Shown here in pieces: positions 1 through 10,680 of a DNA stretch of 64,000 nt. The translations under genes were made by a program, and so were the position numbers. The DNA comes from Saccharum officinarum. Its lineage: Eukaryota; Streptophyta; Magnoliopsida; Poales; Poaceae. The number at the start of each line of letters is the position of its first letter. Position 1 is the first letter of the stretch. The notes below the pieces were generated by a model. That model was not told the DNA's origin and ran no database searches. It worked only from the letters and a program-made list of their open reading frames with translations. The stretch covers positions 12,302,346 to 12,366,345 of the forward strand of contig CM036215.1 in the NCBI GenBank assembly GCA_020631735.1, given 5' to 3'.

Positions 1-1453
1 GCTGGGTCATGTTCTCGTCAAGGCTCTGGCTAATAGCACGACTGTGTGTGCGTTTGGTAGGGCTGCAGCCTGTGCTGGTGGTACTATTGATTCTTTTGGG
101 GGGATTGGATAGAGGGGTATTGCTGGTTCTTTTGGAAGAGTTTGATTGAGGTGTGTTGCTGCTCCTAGGGGTGCCTTGGCAACCACTCTCTTTGTCGTTG
201 TCTTTGTCGACGTGCTCTTCCGCTGAGTCCACGGGAATTGGTGAAGTGGGAGGACTGCGGGCTGCTACGAACAAGGTGGAGCCATCAACCTCCGCAGCAT
301 ACATGCGGTCCATTAGTTCCACGTACTCCGGGTACCCATGGTGGTATTGTTGATATCTTTTTGGTTTGCCCTATACAACACAGCAAGAATATTAGTGCAG
401 TAGGTAGCTCAAAAATAGGGATTTCCAATGTTGAGGCAGTGGGCTGATTAGTACCTTCAATTGGCCATCCCACCAATCCTTAGTGGCAACAGGCCTTCCA
501 GCCTCATCTCGGCCAATCCCTCAAGCTTTGTACCGAAGGAAGGTGGTGAAGTTCCATTCTTGTTTCAGGGTCCTGTAAAACCCGGACAACTGCTCCGTTG
601 TATGGACCAGCCCAGTTGCCTCTACAAACTTCGCCCTCATTTCAGCCCACCCAGTTTTGGTCAGACGATTGTTGGTGCAGTTGCCTTTATCTAACTGCTC
701 GCAATACAGGCGGCAGTAGGCACCTGTCTGGAGCACATCCCAATTGGCTCTATTTTTCCGAGGTTTGGAACCCTACCAAGGTTAACAGGGATAGATGTAT
801 CGGGGTACTAAATTACGTACTTGTTCACGGGGTGTATTGACAAAGAACAAATGCTAGCAGGGGGGAGATTCATACCGTGGTAACCGCGGGTTGACCGTCA
901 CCGCCGATGGGTTGGAAGTAGGCCGGTCCTCGCTGAGTTCGGCGACGGTGCGCTGGTCCTGCGCTCCCCTCACCACCGACCGTGGGACTTGGGACGCCAT
1001 AGTTGAAAGCCGGGCTAGGAACTGAAGGAGTTCCGACGAACCCGGGCATGGCACCGGACGACGAAGACGGCCCCAGGATGAGGAAAGGCGGCGGCATGCC
1101 GTGCAGCGCTTGCCCGGAGTTGAGGAAGGCGGCGTACGACAGCATCTGCGGCCACCCCGTCGCCGCGTTCAGATCCATGGCCCTGAACGCGTACATGGGG
1201 GTGGTGCTGCTGCTTCGTCCTCCATGGACTTGGGAAGCGGCGGGGTCGAATCCGGCGGGGAAGCTCCATGCGGGGGGTGCCGGGTATGGTTGACCCGCCG
1301 AGTACGGGGGGCCGCCGGGGTAGGTTGACTCGCCGGAAATGCGGCGGCCATCAGTGTCGCCGAAGGTGGGAGTCCGCCGGCGCCCCCCACGTGGACCTCC
1401 TCATCGCCGGCGTCGCATCCAGCGGGTTGACCGTCGGCGCGGAACGGCTCCAT
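1..1453 (-). pseudogene. Myb/SANT-like DNA-binding protein (PIF ORF1-like), broken
   Basis: Three exons can be traced: 876-1453, 455-772 and 1-370 (running off the left edge), with introns of 103 bp (773-875) and 84 bp (371-454), both GT..AG. Exon 1 gives a Pro/Gly/Ser/Ala-rich N-terminus. Exon 2 holds the Myb/SANT-like core: NRANWDVLQTGAYCRLYCEQ, then LTKTGWAEM, then LKQEWNF and WWDGQLK. Exon 3 starts with YPEYVELMDRMY followed by a Ser/Thr/Pro/Lys-rich tail. Such proteins bind DNA in the nucleus and, in PIF/Harbinger elements, assist the transposase. Lesions: a frameshift in exon 1 (the start-codon frame at 1453 differs from the frame carrying the conserved MYAFRAMDLN) and an in-frame TGA near 537, probably a decayed CGA. 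The start is a guess from the first in-register ATG below the TATA box. Confidence 0.7.
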
Positions 1454-1750
1454 AAGGGCTTCGGTGGAATGGGAGCAGCAAGGGAGAAGGAGATCGGCCT
1501 CACCGGCTGCCAAGGGTGGTGGCAGCAAGGGAGACAGAGATGTGGAAGGTGGCGCGCGACGGCTGCAAGGGGAGACGGACGCACACGAGATCCGAATGCT
1601 GGCGCGCGGCGGCTGCTTCCAGAGACCGACGCGGTGCGAGATCTGGGAGCTGCGTGTGGCGGCGGGAATGGGAGAAGGACGCGGCGCACGGCGGTAATGG
1701 GGATCGGGAAGAGCAGGAAGGGGATTAGGGTTGGGAGCGGACCGGCGGCT

Positions 1751-1760
1751 CCTTTTATAC
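1751..1760 (-). promoter_or_regulatory. TATA box of the Myb/SANT gene
   Basis: The minus strand reads GTATAAAAGG, in a GC-rich setting about 300 bp upstream of the first in-register ATG at 1453. It is the only good TATA match between the transposon end and the coding exons. Use as a promoter is inferred. Confidence 0.45.
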
Positions 1761-1790
1761 CGGCATGTGTACAGTGAAAATTCGGGTTGG

Positions 1791-1880
1791 GTTGCCAGGC
1801 CCAAAAATTTTGGCCTCCGTTCACTTGCCATGCCGAAGAAAGGCCAAACGGGCCGAAATTTTTTAGCCTTGCATGCCAAC
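1791..1880. repeat. Subterminal imperfect inverted repeat of P1
   Basis: The arm 1791-1815 (GTTGCCAGGCCCAAAAATTT...) is an imperfect inverted copy of 1851-1880, with a spacer of about 35 bp. It lies just inside the transposon terminus, where transposase-binding repeats are expected. The binding role is inferred. Confidence 0.45.
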
Positions 1881-1891
1881 TAAACGCGGCC

Positions 1892-2292
1892 TACGATGTA
1901 GGATGGGACTCCGAAACGGCAAATAATCCTCTACCAGATGAAACTGGTCAAGGTGCTAGAAGTAATCTTCGGCAGTGCTTTAGCCTCTATCCATTTCGTG
2001 AAGTATTCTAAAGCTACTGCAGCGAAACGCAAGTTCCCTGGTGCCATCGGGATGGGCCGACTATGTCGACCCCCCCATCTCTGCAAGGGCCATGTTGGGA
2101 TGATTAACTTAGTTGGGTTGGTCGGGGCTCTCTGTTTCTTAGCAAACATCTGACAGTTTTTGCAGTTTCGAACAACTGCTTGGCATCTTCTGTGGCTGTC
2201 AGCCAGTAAAAGCCTTGCCTCATCGCTCTATGCACGATCTCGTGAGGTCCTCTGTGTGCTCCACACATTCCAGCATGCATCTCGGTTAACAA
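1892..2292 (-). pseudogene. G1 integrase, N-terminal part
   Basis: The zinc-binding N-terminus is visible (LLTEMHAGMCGAHRGPHEIV, then FYWLTATEDA), followed after a frameshift by the start of the catalytic core (GPIPMAPGN, then YFTKWIEAKAL). Integrase joins the retrotransposon cDNA to host DNA. The core is interrupted by a TAG near 1927 and ends abruptly after FGVPSYIV at the junction with P1. The second and third catalytic acidic residues are therefore absent from this side. Confidence 0.8.
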
Positions 2293-2509
2293 CTCGATCC
2301 CTTGGTCCTTGCTGATGCACTATAGCATTGGTGCTACTATCCCGCTCTTGTATAATTCCCCTGCTATGATGGAGTATTGTTTCGTCCTGGACTTCATTCT
2401 GTTTGTTTCATGCTTGCTTTGTACGTAAGTCCTGCTTAGGTAGGCGAAGATTGGTGATCTCCAGTCTTTGCTTGCGATAGCGTGTGCTGCGCGAGGCTGC
2501 CCCTCTTCT

Positions 2510-2960
2510 TCTCATATTGCTTTAGCTGTTAGTTCTTGATAGAAAACATCTGCAGGCATCGGGGCCTTTTGCACGGCTGCCTTCGCCAGTTCATTGGCTT
2601 CAGTGTGTTCGCTTCTCGGAATATGGTGAAGAGTGAAACCTGTGAAATGCTTTTCCATTCTTCTTGCTGCGGCTAAGTATTTGATAAATTCGGGCTCTTT
2701 GGCGGTGAATTCCTTCTCGACGTGCCCCACTATTATCTGGGAATCTGACTTGACTATGCATCTTCTGACCCCTAGAGCTCTAAGTTTTCACAACCCTAAA
2801 AGCATTGCCTCATATTCGGCTGTGTTGTTGGTTGTGAGAAATTCTAGCCTGGCTACATAGCGGAGCTTTGGGCCTTTTGGCGGTGTCAGAATTGCTGCTA
2901 TTCCCGCTCCATTCATGCCCCAACCTTCGTCGCAATGTACAGTCCAGATTGGCTCTTCAA
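2510..2960 (-). pseudogene. G1 second (archaeal-type) RNase H
   Basis: The segment begins WTVHCDEGWGMNGAGIAAIL and continues with LTTNNTAEYEAMLLGL. After a short break come VGHVEKEFTAKEPEF and HHIPRSEHTEANELAKAA. The spaced acidic residues fit an RNase H1 fold. In Tat elements this extra domain follows the ordinary RNase H and is thought to degrade the RNA strand during cDNA synthesis. It is not in one frame with the upstream RNase H, so the polyprotein is broken here. Confidence 0.8.
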
Positions 2961-3169
2961 ATTGAGCTATGGTGTCGCAGGCTGCTGGTGTCCAATCCAC
3001 AATGAAGTTTGCGAGTACCTAGGATTTGATGGCAGATCTATGCTTGAAATCCACTATGAACTCATTCAATTATGCGGCCCACTTTGCGATTCTTCCGCGG
3101 ATTCTCTGTTACAAAATAACGCCTCTAATGGTTGTGCCGAAAGGACCTTGATGGGGTGGGCTTGGAAAT

Positions 3170-4310
3170 AATGCTTCATCTTTCTTGATGCCATGACCAC
3201 TGTGGAGGAAATTTTTCTAATTCAGAATAATTGAGTTTCACCCCTGACAAGGCTTCGGATATGAAATATATCAGGAACTGTTTCGTCTTGTTTTCGTGCA
3301 ACTTTTCCTCGACCAACACAGCGCTAACTATTGTGGGCGAAGCTGCTATATAGAGCAGTAGTGTTGCCTTTGGCGAAGGCTTGGCTATTGTTGTTAGCTT
3401 GGTTAGATATGCCTTCAAGTCATCGAAAGCTTGCTGCTGTTCCCTACCCCATTCAAAATTGTCGGAATTTCACAATATTCTGAAAAACGGCAACTCCCTT
3501 TGGGCTGATCTCGAAATGAATCTGTTGAGAGCTACAACCTGCCAAAGAGCGCTTGAACCTGCTTTCGGTTTGCTGGTGGCTTCATGTTTATAATGGCTGC
3601 TATTTTCTCGGGGTTTGCCTCTATGCCTCTCGCGGACACCAGGCAGCCTAGCAACTTCTCTTTTTTGATGCCAAAGAAGCATTTGTCCAGATTCCATCTG
3701 AGGCCACTGTTTCTAAGGTTCTTGAATGTTTCTTGCAGATCTTCGATGTGGGTATTCTTCTTGTCTCCCTTGACTACGATGTCATCGACATACACCACAA
3801 GATTCTTGCCTTTTTGCTTTTCGAATACCCTGTCTGTCATTCTCAAAAAGGTGGGACCTAAATTTCGTAGCCCTTTTGGCATTTGCTTGTAATAGTAAGT
3901 TCCTCCGGGAGTGATGAAGCTTGTTTTCTCTTCGTCATTTGGGTTTAACCAGATTTGATGGTACCCAAAAAAATAATCTAGTAAACTCATGACTTCACAC
4001 AGCGGTGATATCGACCTGCTTGTCGATTCTGGGCAATGGGTATGGCTCTTTCGGGCAGCAATTGTTTAGGTTGATGAAATCTATGCACATTCACCACTTA
4101 CCATTTTTATTTTTGACCATTACCACGTTAGCCAGCCATTCAGGGTACTGTACTGGCCTGATGACCCCGGCATCAAGCAATCTTTGAACTTCAGTCTTCG
4201 CTGCCTCTGCCCTTTCTGCTGACATTTTCCTTAGCTTCTGCTTTCTCGGTTTTGCCCCTTTTTCTACGTTTAGGTTGTGCTGGGTGAGATCTCGGCTAAC
4301 GCCTTGCAAA
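3170..4310 (-). pseudogene. G1 reverse transcriptase and first RNase H
   Basis: Reverse transcriptase starts near 4290 (AEAAKTEVQRLLDAGVIRPV), continues through CIDFINLNNCCP and YPLPRID, and contains the catalytic YVDDIVV near 3770. The thumb (LGCLVSARGIEANPEKI) follows. A partial RNase H (YFISEALSGVKLNYSELEK) lies at 3176-3418. Lesions seen: a TGA just after NKNGKW (near 4091), a TGA plus frameshift near 3990, and a frame change before the RNase H. The polymerase would copy the element's RNA into DNA in virus-like particles; this copy is dead. Confidence 0.85.
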
Positions 4311-4564
4311 TCTTTGGCTAACTAGGCAAATACATCCTGGTTTTCATGAAGGAAAGTTATCAAGCTGTCCTTTTCACTTTCAGTGAGGTCAGACCCTATG
4401 TGCACGCACTTTTCCGGCACTAGATGCGATAGTGGTGTTTTCATGGTGTCTTCGGCTGGTTGTGCTCTGGGTCCCCGTGTCTTCTCGCTATCTGTTTCCT
4501 CGGCGGGTGGCTTCTTGGTGACTTCGTTTATGAGGCTATATCCTGGTATTGGTTTGCCCTCTAT

Positions 4565-4945
4565 TCGCCTGACATGGCCTGATCCCCGTGTATGGTGATT
4601 ATGCCGAAAGGAGATGGCATTTTCATGCATAGATAGCTCTGGTTTATTGTGATTTCAAACTTGCTTAGTACTCCTCTACCGAAAATGGCCGTGTTGGGGT
4701 AATCTATGTTGACTATGTCAAAAGTTACCATTTCTGTATGGACCTTTTCGCCTTCGGCGAAAGAAACTGGAATTGACTTTTTTTCCCAAAGCATCAATCT
4801 TTTTTTCCACCGAAACCGAACAGCGAGTTCTCGACTGGGTCTAACGTGTGCTTGTCGAGCCTCATCTATTCGAAAGTCGTGATGAACAAAATATCAGCGG
4901 AGCTACCATTGTCAACGAGGATGTTGTGCACAGTGAAACTGGCCA
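4565..4945 (-). pseudogene. G1 aspartic protease
   Basis: The active-site region VDNGSSADILF lies near 4895-4925, in the D-x-G-S-S form usual for Tat elements. The flap and C-terminal motifs follow: TFDIVNIDYPN, then AIFGRGVLSKF. A retropepsin cleaves the Gag-Pol polyprotein after assembly. One in-frame TAG follows the active site (near 4870) and a frame change occurs near 4800. It lies between Gag and reverse transcriptase, as expected. Confidence 0.75.
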
Positions 4946-5049
4946 TGTTCCCTGTTACTACGAACGCGTCTATGTGCGTGTAATCTCGCACCTAGAAATC
5001 ATCTTCGTTGAAAGTGATTGGTACCATGGACCATGCTAGTCTGTTAAGT

Positions 5050-6874
5050 GGTAACCTTGGTGAGACGGTATGCACTCTTCTTTCGAACTCTCTTCTTGCT
5101 CTTTTGTTCTCATTCTCTTGACTTGAACCACCAGTGATTGCGAAGATGTGGCCCTAGGATGGCAAGATGTTGTTTACAGCTTGATGCTCTTGGGCGCTTT
5201 CTTGTTTCACTGACTGAGGCTGACTTGAGTATTGCTGCTCTTGCTAAACTAGCGAAGTCGTGGCTGCAGAATGCCCTAGTTGCTGAGCGAAATACGGGTA
5301 CAATGGGAAAGCCTATTGCTGCCAAGCATAAGGGTGCTGGTTGTATCCATGCGAAAAGCTAGGGTACTGAGGGGCATAACCGCTTGGGGCTCCATAGGCG
5401 CCATTGAAACCTTGGTTTCTTACCAATTCGTGATTTGCATTATGAAACACATGGGCAGGCATTGCGCTGCTTCTGCAGGCTTCATCTTTCTCTTTCAATT
5501 CTTTCACCATCTTGTTATACTTGCAATCTTTTCTGAAAGGACCTGCATTCTTGCCGCATATTGCACAATAAGGTGTTCTCTAACCTCTGCCTCTTCCTCT
5601 GCCATCACGGCCACCTCTCGAGCCTTGGCCTCCATGACCACCATGCTGGCTTTGATCGAAACTCTTGTACCCCTATTCCGCTAATGAGCCTTCTGCCTGC
5701 TCTTGTAACTTGTTTATCGCGCGGAATGGTCTCATGCCTTTTTGGTTCGGATTTGGTGGTGGCCTGGGTGCCTTACCCGTCCACCACCATGAGTTTCTTG
5801 TTGCCTTTTGCTTCTTTAGGTCATTGTCTGACCTTGCATATTGCCGCATTACTTCGAATAACTCTCTTATTGAAGTTGGGTAATTTCTAGCGAAATGAGC
5901 TGCACACTGGCCGATGGCCAGCCCTTTGATAGGGCTGCTATCACTGTCCCCTCTGGCGCATTCAGCACCTGCGCTTTGGTCTAAATAAAGCTATCAAGGA
6001 ACTGTGATAAGGATTCATCATCTTGTTGGATCCAATTCAGCAGATCTCTTGTTGTCTTGGTTCCTAGGTGGTATCCTTGGAAGGTGGATACTCGCTCCGC
6101 TCTGATCTAGCCAAAAGACTTGATGGACAAGGGCTTCAGCGAGGTGTACCAATCATGCACGATATCATCGACTGCCATTATGAGCAACTTGGCGAGAATG
6201 TTTGCGTCTCCGCCCGCTGATGTTCGTTGTTTCATAGCTCACCAAGAACTTCCTTGGATTTGACTTTCCGTCATAGATCGGTATGCGGGGCTTGTAACCT
6301 AGTGGCCAAGGGTATAGCTGCAATTTTTTCAAGAGCGGTGAAGCTGAGTCATAAGCGCCTTCGCCCTCATCGCAGAGGTCGCCGCCTAGTGTCATGATGT
6401 TTTCGCTAATGCGAATGGCTCCTGACGGGCCTGCTGCTTGCAATCCTTAGACTTCTTTTGCTAGCCTATTTCTCTGGATTTTTGCTTGCCTGATTGCCCT
6501 TTGTGTTTGTTCTGCTTTGTTGCAGGCAGCGGCTTGTTTGAGGTGTTCCATCTCCCCCTACATCCTAAGGATATCCTGGTGACATTGGTTCAGTGTTTTT
6601 AGTTGCTTCGCTTGTTCGGTGATCTCGTTGTCTTCGTCTTCTTGGTCATCATTGTTGTGGTCCCATCATGCGTCTTCAATGTCGCCTTCTGGGGTTGCTT
6701 CACGGCTGCCAGGAGGCGTGGCGGTGCCTCCTGTGCAGTCGCCGTGGCTGCCACAATGGACTCTGAATGCGATGGGACAGCACCGGTCCCTGCCGCGGCG
6801 GTGGCGACGGTTGCTTCCTTGGTGGCCTCTGCCATGTCCACCCCCATCTTCGCCTTGTCTTTTTTGGGTGCCAT
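5050..6874 (-). pseudogene. G1 gag
   Basis: The start MAPKKDKAKMG at 6874 lies about 20 bp inside the primer site. An Ala/Thr-rich N-terminus leads to the capsid region (YDSASPLLKKLQLYPWPLGY, then YDGKSNPRKFLVSYE, 6165-6443). Downstream are an RGG-rich stretch (RDGRGRGRG) and a zinc knuckle near 5545-5580, read as CAICGKNAGPFRKDC. The knuckle has lost its histidine (Pro at that position), so RNA binding is probably impaired. A Tyr/Gln/Pro-rich tail follows (5313-5510). Frame changes separate the N-terminus, capsid and knuckle. Exact C-terminal limit is unclear. Confidence 0.75.
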
Positions 6875-6892
6875 GATAAGCTCTCACTACAA

Positions 6893-6908
6893 CCATGGTG
6901 GGTGCCAA
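6893..6908 (-). other. G1 primer-binding site
   Basis: Immediately inside the LTR the minus strand reads TTGGCACCCACCATGG. Position and TTGGC..CCCACC pattern fit a tRNA primer site. The exact tRNA was not determined. Confidence 0.65.
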
Positions 6909-7617
6909 TGTTGTTCAAGGCCGAAGGGCCTCCGAACACCAGTTGCGGCACGAGCGAAATCGAGTGAGGCACACACGCAAAAGGGATCACAAACGTAATG
7001 AATCCATTGTTGTTTGTATTCCAAAACATCTCTCTTACAACCCTTTGCCAGGGGCCATTTATACACGCCCGTAGGCTTTTTGTGGGACACATATGCCCTC
7101 CTACCTACCCTAAATCCACGGAATATTCTCCACCGCCCAGGGCTCGCTTGTCCTTTGGAGTCCCCGCCTCCCTCGGTTAGCGCCCGCCAGGGTGACCTGT
7201 CCAGCCTGACGTAATGGGCCCGGACCGGCGGGGCTTGTCGGGCCCGCGCTTGCAAAATGTCTTCTCCCTAGGCGAGACCTGCAAGGAAAATAGACGAATT
7301 GTAATATCGACAAACCTATCACTGAGGCGAAATGGTCTGACCTGGTGGAGCCTCTACGCGGTTCAACGAAAACCTTTTTGCCTTGGCGAACAAGCACACT
7401 AGCGACCGGCTTCGTCTAGCCGTGTACTACCTATTCGCCCTGACGAATAGATGTCTTGAGGTCGTTATCATTTTTTACCCACCCGCCTTTCACCAAGTCA
7501 AAAACCGCGGCTCATGACCTCTGAGGTCTAATCACGTCCCGTCATATTGCTCGGCCAAAATCTCTGGACGGCAATCGGGCCGCACGGGGTGCCCAACGGG
7601 GGTGTTGACCCCCAACA
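6909..7617 (-). repeat. G1 5' LTR (709 bp)
   Basis: The LTR begins TGTTGGGGGTCAAC at 7617 and ends ..GAACAACA at 6909, giving TGTTG/CAACA terminal inverted repeats, and is followed directly by the primer site. A TATA box on the minus strand (GTATAAATGG, about 7055-7064) would direct transcription into gag. Only one LTR is in the window, so its age cannot be estimated. Confidence 0.8.
7055..7064 (-). promoter_or_regulatory. TATA box in the G1 LTR
   Basis: The minus strand reads GTATAAATGG about 145 bp before the LTR end, a normal place for the U3/R boundary. Activity is inferred. Confidence 0.5.
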
Positions 7618-9146
7618 CCCGCAGAAATCCTCTAGCAATGATGAGGCCCCACTGGGCCTCAAAAAAGCAACCGATGACTCTCAGTTATGTTGATTTCACC
7701 TTCATCTTATAATTTTTGCCGACACATTACATTCTGCAAGAATATTTATTTGTTACATGAATAAATCACAATCCTCCGAATACCTTGCAAAGAACTTCTT
7801 TGGGATACTCTGGGGCTGATTTCTTGCAGTCATTAATCATGTTCAACCCTGTTAAGCACGCGCTATGTTATACTAACTCATCAATGTGCTCGGGCACTAC
7901 AACGACTACTGTGCATGCTACTTACCTGCGTTGTATCTTGATGTCTCTTAGATCTTGAAATGGTATAAGTGACCGCACTCCTGTACTCATATTTGTTTCC
8001 ATACAAACATAGCTCCATACTTCCCTTGTTTATGTCGTATGCTCTAGTTTGGGTGTACCCATATACGGTACATCCATAGGCCTTTTAAATTAAACATGGT
8101 GCTTTGGTTAAAATCGCCTTCTTTAATCAAAATTAGACATGGTGTTTAAATTTTGGTTAATGAGCTTTGAAGCTACTTCCATAAACAATAAAGGTATTTC
8201 ATAATGGAAATGAACCAAGGCTAGGAATACACTGCAATATTACTCTAGCCTTGTTTATGCTAGAATGTAAAAAGTTGGGTGAACAAAATAAAAAATATAT
8301 AATATATATAATAATAATAATTTCAATAATATTAATAAATAAATAAAAAGGGGGCATCTCAAGCACCGTTTGTGCCTTGAGTTAATAAAGTTTAGGCTCC
8401 CAGTGTTTAAACTGGTAGAGCTCTTGTTTGTTTCCATCTTTGTTTTTCTTTACCAAATAAAATAGGTACATGAATAAGTGTGGGGGAGATCTCTTAAGCA
8501 TAACTAACACACATTCGAGATCTCCCACCAACACATTGCACAAACATCGGACGATCTAGCATGCAAGAAGGATAGGGCAGATAGTTTCAGAGAGGATTGT
8601 CTAAACCTCTAGTTTAGCCAAACCACCTCGGATCCCCTCAGCTCCTTTGTCCTCTTCAAACGATGGTTTGTGCAACACTACCCTCAACTCCCTGCAAAAC
8701 CTTCTTGAGTTTAAACAAACATAATCTTAATCACTAAAATTAAACTCAATAAACCAACAAATGCCCCTATGCAATTTTACAATCCACACTTCATCTACAT
8801 TTTTGAAAAGTGACATGTTCATTACATCTCTAAGATAGAAGCCTACATAAAATTTGTTCCATATACATACACTTATGCTTGTTGGAAAATATTCTAATAG
8901 CACAATCATGTTGACTAAGTTGTTGAGTGGTGTGATATAGTTCTGACATAGAAATCCTACCATTTCTATTCAAAGTGCTTGGAGAATTTGTTTTGATAAA
9001 AATATTATATAACCATAGTGTCACATACTCCTCAATTGGTGAGTAATTCATACCAACGCAAAATATGACATCTTGTAAGTTTCAAGCCTTCTACCTATGA
9101 TGCTTGTTATTGTGTTGAGTTCGGTCAAGTCTTTTTAACCCTTGTT
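7618..9146 (+). mobile_element. RE-A internal 3' region, left part (no gene)
   Basis: No coding frame is seen. From about 8030 to 9100 this stretch is an inverted, diverged copy of 11590-12560, the 3' non-coding region of RE-B, so RE-A and RE-B are the same family in opposite orientation. Bases 7643-7660 form a small hairpin (GAGGCCC-CACT-GGGCCTC). The part 7618-8030 has no recognised counterpart. The element continues at 29573 after the CACTA-1 insertion and ends with its LTR at 30434. Confidence 0.65.
8476..8488 (+). other. Internal polypurine-tract-like motif of RE-A
   Basis: AAGTGTGGGGGAG lies far inside the element. It matches the tract beside the RE-B LTR and resembles the one beside the RE-A LTR (30421-30433). 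It may be a second plus-strand priming site; this is inference from sequence. Confidence 0.4.
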
Positions 9147-9327
9147 CACTACTACACGAATCTTTTCCGAGGCGGGCGTTTTTTATTAATGGAGACGGGC
9201 AAAGCAACTGCCTTCATAAATAATGCCATTAACCGAGGCAGGCATCGCCTCTATTAATGTTCTCTAGAAAACAAAAAAAACTTGCAACTTTGGAGAATCG
9301 AACCCGTGACCTAGCACTCAAAACTAA

Positions 9328-10680
9328 TGTTGGTATTTCTTAACGAAACAGAAAGATTCCGCAAGCGCACGGAATTACCGTTGTAGCTTTCACCCAAAAG
9401 TATTTAGGGTATCGTATTTTCCTTAGGGAACGAAGGTACTTCTAGCTAATTCATCTAAGGACAACACAAGGGTAAAGTTGGTAAGGGTAGAGATGGATTC
9501 CTATGGCTTTTGGGTCTAAGGATAGATAAACTTTACTTTCACTTGTTTACTTCGGGCACTGGACTGCAACTGGTCTGCCAGTCGATGTCGGCCTGTATCT
9601 CTATGCCATACCTGAACATGGGGGATTACGAGGGATGGACAGGGCTGTCACCACCTGCCGCCTACCCCTCAACCATGGGATACGAGGCAAACAAAGATAG
9701 CCTCTAGCCTAGACACCACATCTATGCTATCGACTACTACTCTAGCGTTCGCGAAGGGTTATCCGTCTTTATCAGGGCCCTCTACTAGAGCATCCACCAC
9801 AGGGACGGACGCCGAAGCCACAAACAAGTAAGAATAGAGCTTAACTAATCAAAAGACGTAATGCCACAAGAACCACGAACACTCACTTAGCGAAAAGCTT
9901 TGTTGAGTCACAAGTGTTCATCGAGGTACAAGCTCGGGGAGACACCGACAAGTCTGGCTCTTCCCCATTCTCTCCCTCACATCACTCCCAAATACTCAAC
10001 TCTACTAGCTATGGCCTAAACCTTGGAGTGATGCTCAAGTGTGTGCTCTTTGCCTTGATGTGTTGTTGTGAATGAGAGATGTAGGAGCCTCCTTTTACAG
10101 GTGGAGAGGAGGGGGTGATCATAAAATGCGCCATCTCCACATGGAACGAGCAAAACTGACCTCCAAAGGGTGGTTTGTGGGGAATATTCGGAGGGAATCC
10201 CACCCGCACTGTCATTAGCAACATTAATGGCACCGCCTCACCAAAGATGGGCTCGAGGGGCGCTAGTGGTGGTGCGGGCACACCTGGGTTGCAGCCGCAC
10301 CCCACCCAACTGGCCCTAAATGGCCCCATCTTTGGTCGGTTGCCTTCCATGGGCCTCTAGATGGGTCCTGTGGAGTTTGGCGCCATTTGGAGTTGATTTG
10401 ATATGGGTTTTGGCCTTTTTTCTCCACCGGACTAGGCCCTGATTTTTCCTGGTAAGTGGCCCTTCCCCCTTGGGCTCATATCGGGTGATATTATGCCTTG
10501 TTCTTAGCATACTTTTGACGTGTTTCTGGTTTTATCCCGACATGTCCTCCTGCAATTGATGAATCACCAAAACTCATGGAACTTTGTTAGTTATGGGCCC
10601 TATTTCTAAGTTTGGTGTTTATTTGTATGGATTTTATATAAATGTTGGCAGTAAAAAGTGTGTGTTATGGACCGCCAACA
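9328..10680 (-). repeat. RE-B 3' LTR (1353 bp)
   Basis: Direct repeat of 27257-28606 over its whole length, with scattered substitutions and small gaps. Its TATA region reads TGTAAAAGG on the minus strand (near 10092-10100), where the 5' copy has CTATAAAAGG, so the box is mutated here. Confidence 0.9.

Larger units (their letters stand above)
1..1891 (-). mobile_element. P1: PIF/Harbinger-like DNA transposon, one end only
   Basis: The block ends at 1891 with a terminus that reads, on the minus strand, GGCCGCGTTTAGTTGGC. This resembles the GGCCTTGTTTAGTT ends of grass PIF/Harbinger and Tourist elements. It abuts an integrase coding frame of the neighbouring retrotransposon that is cut in mid-domain, so P1 inserted there. 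Inside lie a TATA box and a Myb/SANT gene, matching the Myb-like ORF1 that PIF/Harbinger elements encode beside their DDE transposase. The other terminus, any transposase and the second target-site copy lie left of the window. Superfamily is inferred from one terminus plus the Myb gene; an ordinary Myb/SANT gene next to an unrelated terminus is the alternative. Confidence 0.55.
1892..7617 (-). mobile_element. G1: Tat-lineage Ty3/gypsy retrotransposon, 3' end missing
   Basis: Reading leftwards on the minus strand: 5' LTR (6909-7617), primer site, gag, protease, reverse transcriptase, RNase H, a second RNase H, and integrase cut at 1892 by P1. The second (archaeal-type) RNase H between RNase H and integrase is the hallmark of the Tat lineage. 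The 3' LTR and the rest of integrase must lie left of the window beyond P1. Coding frames carry several stops and shifts, so the copy cannot be autonomous. The flank at 7618-7622 (CCCGC) would be the target duplication but cannot be checked here. Confidence 0.85.

Noticed and set aside
1169..1879. Long minus-strand frame of 236 codons across the GC-rich start of P1
   Set aside because: It runs through the TATA box and transposon end, and its Pro/Ser/Arg-rich sequence is typical of GC-rich non-coding frames. Only its last part overlaps the Myb gene start.
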